From: Diplodia intermedia
Lineage: Eukaryota > Ascomycota > Dothideomycetes > Botryosphaeriales > Botryosphaeriaceae
Assembly: GCA_021495925.1 (NCBI GenBank)
Contig: JAKEKT010000020.1
Location: 186,001 to 250,000 of the forward strand
Length of the DNA stretch: 64,000 bases
Direction of reading: 5' to 3'
How positions within the stretch are numbered: the first letter of the stretch is position 1; each line of letters begins with the position of its first letter. A model generated the notes under the pieces. It worked only from the letters and a program-made list of their open reading frames with translations, was not told the origin of the DNA and did no database searches. Shown piece after piece: positions 42,601-53,500 of this stretch. A program made the position numbers and the translations under genes.

Positions 42601-44367
42601 GGAAGGTCGCGCCGCACTGTTGCTGGCAACGCTGTCTTGGCTGTTGGACCGACCGTAGCTGGAGGCAACGCTGGTAGCACTTGTGCTCCGGCCACGACCT
42701 ATGCCATACTTTCCATATCCTTCATGTCCTGTACCTGCCATCGGCCCCTTGCGGACCAGTTTCTTTTCCTTGCGGGGCGGAGCAGGTGCTCCCTCAGACT
42801 TGGTTCGCTTTGAGAAAAATCCAAACCTAGACGTGCCTTTGATCGGGCTCGGAGGGACGGAAGAGCTGTTCTTTCCGCTATCGGTCTGCTGCTCGGGAGT
42901 CGTTCCTCTGGTCGTTGAGATGTGGGTCGACACGGGCGAAAATGTTGATCCGACGCTCGGGTTGGGAGAGACACTGAATGAAGGCCTCCGGGAAGCATCG
43001 GCGCTCAGGGGAGAAATGGTGGATCCAGAAGAAGCCTGGCGCCTGTGGCGGGCAGGCAATTTGGTGAGGTTGCTTTGCACGACAGGCGATGGGCCCCCTT
43101 GCAGACCAGAAAGATCCGGGGTCCCTTCACGGCTTGGCCTCAATGGCTTCTGTGGAACGGATTTCTGCGGCGCCTTCGTCTCTGCAAGATGGGCCAGCTC
43201 AGGCGGAGGGTAGATGGGTGCTTCTCTTATGGACTGGACAGAAATCCTGGTCTGAACGGTGATTTGGGGAGGGCGCTCCGGCGGGGACATGGCCCTGTTA
43301 GCACCGGGCGAAAGCTCCCGATTCAGAGGGGACCTCAGCGCCAATGACCTCTCGGCGTGTTCTGCCATCAACTGTCTCCTGTCGCTCGCAGGCGCCAGGA
43401 CGGTCGAGGACGAGGAAGACGAGGCCGTGGATTCGTGGAGCGAAGCGAGGCCATGGAGATCATTTGTGGGTCCGTTGTCGTCTGTCTTGCGCCTCGTCAC
43501 TGGCGGCCTGCTTCTTGTGGGGCTGCCTTGTCTCTGGCGAGGCCCAAGCTTCGACGGGAAAACCACGCCAGGAGAATGAGAGGACATGGATGTAGGTGAG
43601 GACGTGTGGCTGAATCGGCCCGGCGACTCGGAATATCGCGTAGACGGGCTCGCCGAAAGCGCATAGGCCGGCGTGGGGGGTGGCAAGTCATCAGTCTGCA
43701 GCTGAGGAGGCAAGTCCTGGCCGTTGAGAGGCGCAAGCATCGAGCGCCTTTCCTCGTCAATTGGGTCCATGACCGGCACAAGGGGAGGCATTGCGATGCC
43801 CAGGACGGTGTCGGCGTAGGGATCCTGGGCCTTGGTGGGCAGCGGGGCTTTTTCGCGCGTGGCGGAGGAGTCGGAGCGGGCGGCGTGCATGGAAGGTCTG
43901 CCAATAGAGGAAGCTTTTCTCCTCAAGAAGGCAGACCCGGGGCTGTCGTGGGTGGAGGCGGTTGCGGTTGAGCCCGACATGAGGGAAGGCGTGCGGGTGG
44001 AGGCTGCATCAAAACGTGGAGGGCGGGTCATGGTGGTGGGGTGAGGCGAATGGTTGGGTTGCGTCCGTCCTGATCCAGTAGCATTTTCGCGGCGCATCGC
44101 ACCGGTGCCCGAGCTCTTCGACGGCGCAGCAACCCTCTGGCTGCTGCTAGTGGCACCTGCTGCGTTCCCATATACCCTGCCGGCGTGTTGCCCCTCGGGC
44201 TTTCTCCTGGTGAGCTTCGACAGTGGGCCGGACGCATGGCTTGCGGCCGAGCTCGGGGTGGCCGACTTCGTGGGCAACCGCGTCGAGGGATGGCGCTGGG
44301 GAATGGAAGACGGGACATCCTGTCTCGACGACAGGCCGTGCTTGGGTTTAATCTGGTAGGAAGCCAT
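39604..44367 (-). CDS. Very large, mostly disordered protein with C-terminal methyltransferase-like domain
   Basis: The frame from the ATG at 44367 is open to 39604. An in-frame 57-base intron (40469-40413, GTACGT donor, GCTAAC branch, ATCAG acceptor) is very likely removed, because its loss restores VLDGLGQDWSYYCALTYP; the product is then 1568 residues. Residues 1 to about 1270 are Ser/Pro/Thr/Arg-rich low complexity with many SP, TP and basic-SP sites and no folded domain I recognise. The C-terminal 270 residues resemble a class I SAM-dependent methyltransferase: LVLDGLGQ as motif I, AAVVFRFPAAAPEHV near motif II, and CKRVLRPGGHLEVSVVDLDL as the motif III region. The acidic end of motif I and the cofactor site are not fully convincing, so activity is uncertain. 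It may be a regulatory or cytoskeletal scaffold phosphoprotein. Substrate unknown. Confidence 0.8.
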   Translation of the reverse strand: MASYQIKPKHGLSSRQDVPSSIPQRHPSTRLPTKSATPSSAASHASGPLSKLTRRKPEGQHAGRVYGNAAGATSSSQRVAAPSKSSGTGAMRRENATGSGRTQPNHSPHPTTMTRPPRFDAASTRTPSLMSGSTATASTHDSPGSAFLRRKASSIGRPSMHAARSDSSATREKAPLPTKAQDPYADTVLGIAMPPLVPVMDPIDEERRSMLAPLNGQDLPPQLQTDDLPPPTPAYALSASPSTRYSESPGRFSHTSSPTSMSSHSPGVVFPSKLGPRQRQGSPTRSRPPVTRRKTDDNGPTNDLHGLASLHESTASSSSSSTVLAPASDRRQLMAEHAERSLALRSPLNRELSPGANRAMSPPERPPQITVQTRISVQSIREAPIYPPPELAHLAETKAPQKSVPQKPLRPSREGTPDLSGLQGGPSPVVQSNLTKLPARHRRQASSGSTISPLSADASRRPSFSVSPNPSVGSTFSPVSTHISTTRGTTPEQQTDSGKNSSSVPPSPIKGTSRFGFFSKRTKSEGAPAPPRKEKKLVRKGPMAGTGHEGYGKYGIGRGRSTSATSVASSYGRSNSQDSVASNSAARPSASRKSSLKSEPEMDGFLRDRLNPKILRGEGSGATSSVGANSEADLSASSLGSTKERPSAGSRNDSSVSVSRSGRPSADNNKPTLLPSALADPGRGTSPFRVGGLPGTIRRPSSSDSNLSVNLFPSSSQYGTASAQFYGQTTTATSASGDPARAKQDNKLKKKKEPESKPARRWNFFQRAQSAPKHEPKPQTPPVQQMPPAISGPIPSRAVAHYALDDAQDEVDLDYLERLMEEAERLGYESSGSRPPSLYRGSVSSRKHGNSILLPSPPVLSRPFAEIPRPASPKVFLRNAEISGAKDSRPAPAATPIDVQTAQPAPLPVPRPREAEPEQKAEREPNLPSRPSRLPQVGRIPQVISTRDRQRNLSINSFSRPFVPALPSPATATFPEQMPQDVSLEEQDAPAAETVSPPFAQDAMPQPLFAGSASTPDENIHAAPEFFSFPPRKYSELSYTSSSGNSSFPQSTAVIPAPNAPPLEDEVWNEYDDLIDEVLSSPESHATKRRDRSVRRRSRTSTAMQEQRPLQLGDAGDRTTVFEEDISPRTSVQVRNSTAASVHLRRSRLLAAFQSLATPSSAGTTSDFPSEETGRDIDLNDPHTGRLSLPSMRLSVSPIQQEPVQPVVQASPEQAAELPQSNMRQAQAESGKRVHFRDSRLIEVAENTREGAVSMAQLRHGALMVSKWLSFGRVLFSPAHFELKNSVEDRILVLDGLGQGTYLNTGLILSVKIANQRSDWSYYCALTYPTAQVYYISPTPANSSGQSGPVSPAPNYRQIHHPDLLAPFPFPKGFFAAVVFRFPAAAPEHVYRSAISECKRVLRPGGHLEVSVVDLDLVNMGNRARRTVRDLKMRMQSTDPEVCLMNASDAFQRLIGRRGFENLSRCIVGVPAAGKMPKSVDLTNQSGGSNPSTNGMPMQARFGDRTATLGKESSADDDMAKMVARVGRWWYSRCYESMVLQPDDDLNQNIWSDETLLHECEKRQTSFRLLICYAQKPTVTRRRTVSV

Positions 44368-47300
44368 CTCGGAAGCCTGCTTGGTGCGACGGGACTTGCG
44401 TCGGAAGCAGGATTGCCAAGGGCTGTCTTCCGGACACTCGTGTGCGCTGGCGGGCGCATGGAAGCATGAGCGTACCTGTCGTGCTATCTGTGGTCGTGGG
44501 CGTCAGCTTGCGTATAAGACGTGGGACAGCGCACGGCGGGTACCAGGTCCAGGGTGGAAGTATGCAGTCAGCGCGAGCACGCTGCACGCGGACGGAGCAA
44601 GGGCAGGCTAGGCGAGGTGTGTTACCACAAGGGGAACAGCTTACAGGAGCGAGAGAAGGGACATAGCAGCCGGTTGCACTGGGGTATTAAGCTGCGGCGG
44701 CCGAGGAAAGCAGAGACCAGGAGGAGCAGGCGGGCGATCCCCGCGCTCGGGCAGGACTATGAAAGTCTCTTGTACGTGACGCCACCGGGTCTGCCGAGCG
44801 AATCGTCGAGGGGCATGCGAACCCTGTGGCTCAGCAAAAGCCCTTGCCACGGTGTTGACTCGCGCGGGCTATGTTTGGCCACGGCGCGCGTCGCGCGATT
44901 CACGCCGGGAACAGGGTCTGGCGCGCGAGATGATGTACTTTGAGGTCTGACGTGGAGAAGATGGCGCGAGCGTGGTGCCCGAGCGCCTGTGGAAGGGCAG
45001 TGCCGCTGGCGTCCGTGGATCAGGGCAGCCCAAGAGCCGGAGGCTAAGCGGCCGCAGCCTATCGCGGGACGATACGAGGACTGTGTAGTAGCGGTGCGGA
45101 GCAGATCAGGCCCGCCGGGCAGAGGCTCGCGCGAGGAGAAGCGATGTTTTGCGCCGTGCGACCGCGACGCTGCCCGGCGAGTATATACCTTGCGCTGCTG
45201 CTCGCGGCCGGAGGGCTGTCGACCGCGGCAGCAGTCGCCGCGCAGCTGGGCTGTGCCGCCCGCGCTTGACGGCGCCGCGCGTGGTTGGGCGCTTGGAGGC
45301 TCATGGGACGGGCGAAGGAAGGCCGGCAGGCCAGTGAGCGGCGAAGGCTGCGTCGATTTGCGCAGTGGAGCAGGCGAGCGGCGCCCCTGCAGCTGGCCGG
45401 CTCCGCCATTCGTCGCCGCGGCGTGGACAGAGGGCTAGCCTGAAATCCAGGCCACAACAACGCTGCCCGCACCGCAACACCTCCGCCTGCCCTCCGCCTG
45501 CAGGCGGCCTCTGGTGCGCGCGGCCGATCGCTGCCAGGCAAGCCACCACGCGCAACCCCGCTGAAGTAAGCCAGGCGGCGTGCCCGCGACATGCGCGTCG
45601 CCGCGAGCGGCCGGCCACCAACGCGCCAGCATCGCCGGCCGGCCCTGAAGCATTCGTCAGGACTGCTTCCTGCTGCCGTGTGAAGCGCCACACCTGATCC
45701 ACCGGCGCACAGTCATTCCGGCAGTAGCGCAGCGCGCGGGACACCAGCGAGCATGCCCTGTTCCTTGCAATGGGCGCGGCGATCCAGCCTCCGGTCCTCG
45801 GGCTTGCTGCAGGTCAAATCGGCCAGTCCGAGATCCCCAGACAGGGCGCGCGCCCTCTCCAGCCACGGCAGCCCGGCCGGTGTGGCAGTGCAGCCCGGGC
45901 CCGCCACTGCCAGCGCATCGTGCAGATCCGTCGCAGCTGGGCGCTGCAGGCCGACTCTTGCAAAACTCTGCGCGGCGCGCAACAGATCCGGCGATGTTGA
46001 AACTCTGGAAACGAGGCGGAGATCCCGCTCGCAAGCTTCAATCTCGGCACGCTCCCTGGCGCTGGTCTTGCGGAAGCCACTTTTTGAGAAAAACCCTGTT
46101 GCGCCGTGTGACTGGTCGGCAAGCGGGTGACGAGACAGGCCCTGCCCGCATACGAAAATGCGCACGTGACGACGCTTTTCCAGGCTTGGCCTGGTGGGCG
46201 AGGCCAGCAAGCCAATGGGAGCGCCGAGTTGTACTTTTCCACTCTCACTCGCTGCGCGTAAAAGAGCCTGGTGCGTGTTGAGACTCCATCTTGCTCCTGG
46301 GCCAGCAGGGACCATCCTGCCCAACGGCCAACGGACGACTCCCGTCTCCCGTCTTCTCCACCGCATGAGACTGCTCTGCGTGCTTCTTGACTCGTCGAGC
46401 TCTCCACTCTAGCGCCTTCTCCCGGCCCCAGGGAGAGCGGGAAGGAGCGATTTGACCGAGAACGGCTCTGGCTCGACTCGCAGTCCATCGGAGCATGCCT
46501 CCGCACCAAGGATGTTCGCTGTCACACGGCGGGAGAACCCTCCCGTCATCTTGATGCGGCCGATGGAGTCAGCGAGGCAAGCCCAGAACTGACATAAGGT
46601 GTGACGAGATCTGCAATCCGCCATATCTAGCAGTCGGCCGTGTGATGGGCAACCTCCAAGATGAGAGATCGACGATGGCGCTTCACAACCGATACAACCG
46701 CGCCTGGAGGCGGTGTTGAATATCGCGCAACCGTGGGTGGAGGCTCGGCTGTGTTGGTGTGCCAATCCCCGCCATTACAAGCCTGAAGATTGACGGAATG
46801 AAACAGGTGGAGAACGTCAGAGGTGTGTGAGGTGTTCGTGGCTGTTTGTTTGACCTTGGTGGAGATAGTGGGGTGACGCAGTCTAGATTTCCGAGCCTGC
46901 CAGATGGCGCATGGATAGAGCGTCGTTAAGCGCCGCCCTCGGATTGCATGCGGAGGAATGTTCATCAGGCTGATCAGTATTAGGAACACGTCAAAAAACG
47001 GCCTTGACGGAGACGGCAATATTAGGAGAAATTACGGAATGTCCAATCACATCTAGAGATCGATGGAGCCACACATAGTCGGTGCGCAGCGGTTAGCAGA
47101 TTCGGACAGAACAATGCCCGGGAAAACAATTCCTATCGTGAGTGCCCAAGGGGTCACAGCAATGCAGAAGCAGGGAGCCAGATACGGTGTGTACTGTCCT
47201 AGCCCTTTTTTCCAGGAGTACCCGACTCAAGAAGAGTGGTTGAACAATCGGTCCGGCCACGACTGTTGACAGGAATGTGGCATTTCCATAAACCAAGCCT

Positions 47301-48383
47301 CGACTCACCTCAGTGCTGCCCTACCGCGGGAAAGCATGGACAGGCTGATCACCCAGCACAACCTCAGAATCTCGAATCCCAACAGTAGCTCGGCCTGCTG
47401 CACGGCAACCACTCTTCAAGAAAGTTGGCAGTACGAAGTCGTCCGCTTGACATTCTTGCATTGATTGGTCATGGTGAGAAAGGCGGGATTAACACCAGCA
47501 GCTGACGTAACAAGGCCAAGCGGCAGACGGTACGACGGAGACTGACGTAAAGAGGAAATGGGAATTCGTCGGCATTGCTGGCGCCGTGCAGAGTTTTGCT
47601 AATGCAAAGCGATCAGCCATGTCGTCTGAGAGATCGAGGCCAGCACACCATCACGCACGAAAGCAGCAGTCTGCTCCGCGCGGCCGAGTTCACGAGGTGT
47701 TGGCAGGAACGCTCAGGGCTGCAGCTGCTCTGGCCTCATTTTCGTCGACACGCCGTGAGCGATAGCCGACGGCGGGGTTGTCGGACAGGACGCCTCACGA
47801 ATTCAGCGCCAGGGTGCCGGCTCAACGTCCTCGTGATGTCGGGTGCCGGGCGGGAGGCGGTGACGCCGATGTGTAGCAGTGCGTCGTGGTATGATGGCCA
47901 CGACGCGGCAGCAGTGTTGGCGGTCGGCGGCAGTGTCAGGACAGAGGAGTCATCGCTGGGCGCGGGCCGTCTGCGGGCGGCGTGGCGCAGCACCTGGGCA
48001 GCACCTGAGTGAGGCTGGTGCAGCGCAAGGACCTGCCTGCCCCTTTGATTTTCGGCCTCAGGCAGTCAGGCAGAAACCGAACTGGCAGCGGCTGGCGCCA
48101 GCGACGCGGCGGCTGGGCGACTTCGCGACAACAAGCACGCTACGCTCCCGCTGCGCCCTCATCTCACTTGCGCTGCTATTGTTCCGCCCAGCGCCGCTGC
48201 TATTGTCAGTCGCTCCCTTACCCCGGTGCTTTGCCCTCGCTCGCACTTTTCCTTGCTTTGTCTCGCTACATCCGCCCTCGCCGCTTGCGCACTCCAGCTG
48301 ATCGACGCGTCGCGCCAGCCCTCCGCCAGCGAAGCCTGAACTCAATTCCATCACGAACCCCATCACCCACATTGCCCAGCATC
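44368..48383. other. Long intergenic region (4 kb), GC-rich left half
   Basis: It lies between two genes facing outward, so it holds both promoters. From about 44990 to 46400 it is GC-rich and leaves frames of 110-230 codons open in several frames of both strands, with no domain or splice support. From 46500 to 47570 it is plainer sequence with short frames only. The last 350 bases before 48384 are pyrimidine-rich, fitting the leader of the SAP-domain gene; the frame is open upstream of that ATG but without another convincing start. Confidence 0.5.
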
Positions 48384-49256
48384 ATGGCCGATTACTCGAA
48401 GATGAAGAATGCCGAGCTTGAGGCTCTCCTCAAGCAGCGCTCGCTCCCCCACACTGGCAAGAAGGCCGACATGGTCGCGCGTCTCCAAGAAGCGGACAAA
48501 GCCAGTGGTGAAACAGGCTCTGAGGCGCCCGCCGCGACTGCCACTGCGACTACGGCTACGACTGCTCCTCCCGAGGACGAGATTGACTGGGATGATGACA
48601 CCACAGACGCGAAGCCCGCCGCCGCTGCTGCAACCACCGAAGCTTCCGCCACTGCCATCAAGGCTGGTGGCCAGGGTGCTGTCGCAAATCCTCAGGCTGT
48701 CCCGAACCAGGTCCCCGACATCGACCCGTCCAAGACCGATGATCTGTCCGTCAAGGCCCCGGAAGAGGCTGCCGCAGCCACGGAGGAGCCAGCCGCCGAG
48801 GCGCCCGCTGAGGCCGCCGTTGAGAAGAAGGATTTCACTTCTGGCATCAAGGAGACGACTCTGGACGAAGAAATGGAGAAGCGCAAGGCGCGCGCAAAGA
48901 AGTTCGGCCTGCCTGAGGACGACGAGGCTGCGAAGCTGTTGGAGAGAGCACAGAAGTTTGGCACCGACGCTGCCGCGAGCGGTCCTAGGGGACTCAATGA
49001 GGCTCTGCCTGAGCGCCGTCCCAAGCGCGGAAGAGATGCTGGAGATGAGGGTACCCGCGGCAACAACAAGAGGCGCGGCGGCCGTGGTGGCCGCTTCCAG
49101 GGCCGCAGGGGAGGTGGCGGTGGTGGTGAGCGTAGAGGCAACGAGGCAGCAAAGAGCAATGCTGGCGGTAGCTCCGGCACATGGATGAGCTCAGAGGACA
49201 AGGCCAGGGCGGAAGCCCGCAAGGCTCGTTTCGCCGGTGCCCCCTCCGCCTCTTGA
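48384..49256 (+). CDS. SAP-domain nucleic-acid-binding protein, Tho1/SARNP type
   Basis: This single-exon gene encodes 290 residues. The SAP domain is at residues about 4-38 (MKNAELEALLKQRSLPHTGK, then KADMVARLQ), which binds DNA/RNA. An Ala/Thr/Glu-rich acidic linker with DEIDWDDDT follows, then the Tho1/CIP29 central motif with MEKRKARAKKFGLPEDDEA and LLERAQKFGT, and a C-terminal RGG box (RGGRGGRFQGRRGGGGGG). Family members couple transcription to mRNA export with the TREX/THO complex in the nucleus. The start is the first ATG at the SAP domain (tcATGgccgatt context), although the frame continues upstream to 48009 without similarity. The repeated KKFG/QKFG helix pair is the diagnostic feature. 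Confident to family level. Confidence 0.9.
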   Translation: MADYSKMKNAELEALLKQRSLPHTGKKADMVARLQEADKASGETGSEAPAATATATTATTAPPEDEIDWDDDTTDAKPAAAAATTEASATAIKAGGQGAVANPQAVPNQVPDIDPSKTDDLSVKAPEEAAAATEEPAAEAPAEAAVEKKDFTSGIKETTLDEEMEKRKARAKKFGLPEDDEAAKLLERAQKFGTDAAASGPRGLNEALPERRPKRGRDAGDEGTRGNNKRRGGRGGRFQGRRGGGGGGERRGNEAAKSNAGGSSGTWMSSEDKARAEARKARFAGAPSAS

Positions 49257-52200
49257 GCAGCTATTCGCTCCCAACAGTCCGATTTTATCTGACAGATTAC
49301 TCATTGATTCGAGATCCACTACTACTTTCACTTCGACGGCGGGCTTTGGATGGACTCTTGACGAGACGCAATTCGCGGCGTTCCTGGCGTGTTTTTCGGA
49401 CGCACCGATCACAACAAAAATCGAACCAATCCCGGGCTTCATGTATTTCAGCTCTTGCGGGCGCGGGCCCGGCCGCCGAGACCGAGCGAGACATTGAAAT
49501 GAAAATTGCTTGAACAGTGGTCCTTTGGATTTCTGAAAACACGACGCCGAGAATGAGAGTTTGTTTCATCAGCACTTCGTCTCCATTGAAATATGCCGCA
49601 GCAGACTCGACCTTCCAAGAAGCTACACCAGTGCTTCAGATTGGTGCAACCTGGGGCTTCGAATATACGCATGATGGGCCATGATGCTGAGCCCCATGCT
49701 CTCATATTCTGTGTCCATCGCCCAGAGGGCTCGAAAACGAGTGCACTTCCGTTCATTGAGAACCATAACATTGAGATGCGAGAACAAAATATCATTTTCG
49801 CGAAAAAGTTCCTTTCACCATCCATTCGAGAAATGATCATCCAGTCAACCGATGATCGTCAGCCAACGACTTTGCAGGCTACAAGAGGTGCTCGAATCTC
49901 TGGGTTTTGGATCCACATCCTTGTCATGAACTGCACACGCCTTCGTCCGCTGAGCCCGTTATGAAACAAAATCCGTCAAGCACTGGGTGATAGTCTCAGA
50001 TGCATCAGAGACGTAACTAGCAACTTCAAGAGTTCGCCCAAGAGTCCGAGTATTCAAGCAAACGATGACCATTCTACCATAACACCTTTTCTTCACATGA
50101 CACACGACGTCATAGGTAGGTGTAGACGACCGCACGCCAGTCGGATCAGACAGGCTGCCCTGTGAAATGAGGGCTGGACACTAGTAGTCGGCTTCAATCC
50201 GGATACCATGCTAGGCCTTTCATTCCCGAATTGGAAATCGAAAACCGCAGTTTCTGTGTTCTTGGATGGTCTTGCAAACCTTTTTCCAGGATCACTGCAC
50301 TCTACCATAGCAAAAAAGAGAGAAAATTTGTACAGGAAACCTGACACTTTGCGCCATTGAACATCATCCACTATTTGGTCTTGCACTAAACATCTCAATG
50401 ACCATGTGAAGGAAGGGCAGTGGATAGGTACAATGTTGGTAGGGTAAGAGACCTGAGGACTCGCACTTGCTTCCGCTTATTTTGTAGGCGGCTCTTCGAT
50501 CCTCGTGTTCCTCCCTTAGAAGACATTCTCAATTGGGCTAACCACTGTCCCTTTTAAGAATTCGCATCGGAGAGCCAAATTCAAAATGCGCCCCTCATCT
50601 TGTTCTTTTCGGTTCATGAATCCAGGGAGTCATTTCCAGATATTCCTCCATCTTTGAACTCACTCGATATACCACCTCCATCCCTTCGCGGTCCATACTG
50701 CCACGCGGACATGCTACTATAATTATGAACCCAGTCTCCTACTCCAACTCCTCTAGAAGGCTTGATCAAGCCTGTCAATGGACCTACTCCACCCGTACAG
50801 CGGAGAAGTACGGACATAACCAGCATAATCTAAACGAAATTTATTCTAGATATGCCGGTTGCACCTCCCAGTCGAACGAGTACATGAACTTAGCTCTACC
50901 CTACTATTGCACGACATGTAGAAGCTACCGATACGATTCTCTTCACCTTTTTAGAAGAAGAGCAGTTCACGAAGGTCCCCAAAAAAAACAAAAGCCCTAA
51001 AGAAGCGGTGTAATGCATACCTCAAGCGGCTGAGTACAAAGAATCTGACTGATGCAGGACATAGACTCCTCATTGATCACTATCACACTACATACTTCGA
51101 CCCAGGAAAATCATTCGTAAGGACAAGGTTATCCATTCCACGAAAACAACGGCGGTCAGCTACGAAGCCTAAGTATTCTTACCAAGCCATAAGTCAGCAT
51201 CGAGTCGCAAAAACACCGCGAGAGCGTCTGCAGACGAAGGACGGAAAACAGCAAAACCATGTATGTTATTTATGAGAGCAAAGGAAAGCGCATCATTACA
51301 CTAAGTTCACGCCGGAAGCATCGGCCCAATCTATCTCACCATTAACATCACCTCCACGCAGCGCGCTCATCGAACAACAGTAGCGACCCATACAAACATG
51401 CGTGCGGCACGTATCGCATCCACAACCAGCCAAGCAGCAGACTTGAGGAAAAGCATAAACCTCTTCTCATTTTTTTTATTCCCCTCTCCTACCGGCAATG
51501 AAGTCAAACGAAAACAAGGAAACCACAGTTACGATAGCTCACTTTCTGTACCAACTGTTGTTTTGCCCCCCGAGCACCCGAAGCACAGTCCACTTACACA
51601 GCAATGGAAAGAAGATAAACGGAGGGGAAAAAAAGGTAAAACGGACAAGCTCCTACATCATTCGCTCAGCTGCCCTCCTTGCACGGAAGGGAAGAGGGTG
51701 AAGCAAAAAAAAAAAAAGAAACAACAAAAGAAAAGGAGAAAAAAAAACCACAAATGAAAACAGTACAGCAACGGCAGAAGCAGAGCAACGCGGTCTACGC
51801 ATGTTTTTTTCATTCACCCATCACAAAGCAGATACCTTTCAAGTCGCACACCGTGTAGAGGAGAGGAGGCGATGAAGGCCTGGTACATGAAAAACGACGC
51901 AAGAAAAGTCACCGAGCAGTAGAACTTATAATAAAAAGAAAACACAAGGACGCATGCGACAGTCAGTAAGCAACATATCTCACCCCCAGCTCTTCTTTTT
52001 GCATTCCATCAATCACTCCGTCAGCTCGCCTTCCTCTCGCATCTGGGCCCGCAAAGCTAGGAGCGAGAGCTCAAACGGTAAAAAGGCAGTATACTAATCA
52101 AGCAACCATGTCTGTGTCTCATGAGCAAGTTCGAGAACAGACGGCGGGAAAGGAGACAAGGTGGAGAACAATGTTTTCGGCAGCCAGCCAGAGGGAAGAG

Positions 52201-53500
52201 GGAAAGAGAAGACGGAAGGAAATATACCCTACGCGCAATGGTATCTATGAAGCCCGCTCCGGCCCACGCCCACGATAGAGGAATAACTGAGCGCGATGAT
52301 GGAAAAAGGAAAAAGAGACCGAGACTCTGTTAGGCTACGGGACTTCCCTTTCGGCATGCCGCCCGAGCATAACAGGCCTCGAGGCCGAGAGCAAGGAAAC
52401 GAGCCGGGTCAGAGGTGACACCCATAATCCTCTGCTCCCGCTACGACGGAACCCCCGAGATTAAACAAACGCATAGAAAGCCGCAAGAAAGTCTACAACA
52501 TGCTCATGCCCATATATCCACCCAGTTTTCCCTAAGCGCTTTTTGTGGAAAGACAGCGCAGTGGTTCGTGAAGAAGAAAGTGGTAACGGAAACGACGCTG
52601 CAGGTCAGATTGGGCGCCCGATGGCAACCGAATTGTTGGAACCTCACCGGAGATAAGGAGAGTCGATCAAAGGAGCGTCGCTGTGGGAAGTGAGACGCGT
52701 GGTACCGCTTCGAGCTCTAACGGGCGAAAGCAGCTCGGGTGCAATGACGATTGACTTGAGCACTTGCCGATCGGGTAATGTTGGAGCCGATCCTTTCCGG
52801 GTCTAGGCAGCGGAGCGAGATAAGGAAAGGCTGGCTCTCCGCATCGAGCGATTCGCCGGAGGCGAGGCCGAAGGCGGTGTCAGGCGTCGTTGTTGTCGGA
52901 AGCAACGGTGAAAAGGGTTGGGGAAGGAATAAGGGGTTCGGTTTTTGCGCCATCGGCACGGCCCGCACCGCCAAGCAAAAAGCAACAGTCGCCGTTTTCA
53001 ACCGAAACAGAGGTTCGCCCCAAGAAACGCCACGTATGCGCCGGCCCCAGTCGGGACAAACGAGAGGTTGAAACTGAAAAAAAGCCGCAGTGGAGGTGTG
53101 TGTTGTGTTGGTTCCGGTGCTGGAACGTCGAGATCCTCAGCGCCGATCCATACCCGTTGCTGATTAATGGATTGTGAAGTACGTCTTCGTGTCTGTTCGT
53201 GGTTCGTATCGCTTCCATGCCTCAAAGTCGTCCTCTCGTAGTGTTGTATTAGGTAGGTGTTCCCGCTCCTGTCGACCCTCGCGGAAACAATGTAATGGAC
53301 GAAGTGGGTGGCCGCCCGCCTGAGATGCGATGAGAGGGATGGCATGACGATGGGGGCGTAGGCGCGACGTGGAAGAAGGCGGGGGAATGGCGGCCCATCC
53401 GCCATATCGGAAGAGAATATGAGAAGTTCCCGTGCAAACAAATGCCAATTTCTTTTAGTGTCTCCTTTCTGCTTCCTCTTCAGACTGTGCCCCGACAATA
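49257..53500. other. Long gene-poor region (4.2 kb) between convergent genes
   Basis: It lies 3' of both the SAP gene and the phosphodiesterase. Two overlapping opposite frames of 123-130 codons (49593-49964 plus, 49448-49840 minus) have ATG starts but no domain. The stretch 51400-52330 is purine-rich on the plus strand with A-runs, i.e. T-rich on the strand transcribed from the right, possibly a long 3' UTR. The stretch 52700-53500 is GC-rich with frames open on both strands. Confidence 0.45.
51705..51748. repeat. Poly-A/purine low-complexity tract
   Basis: A run of thirteen A is followed by further A-runs broken by G and C. It is low complexity, with no coding meaning in any frame. Confidence 0.7.

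Noticed and set aside
45713..46509. Minus-strand frames of 217-231 codons in the GC-rich intergenic block
   Set aside because: Several frames are open together on both strands, with no domain, so composition explains them.
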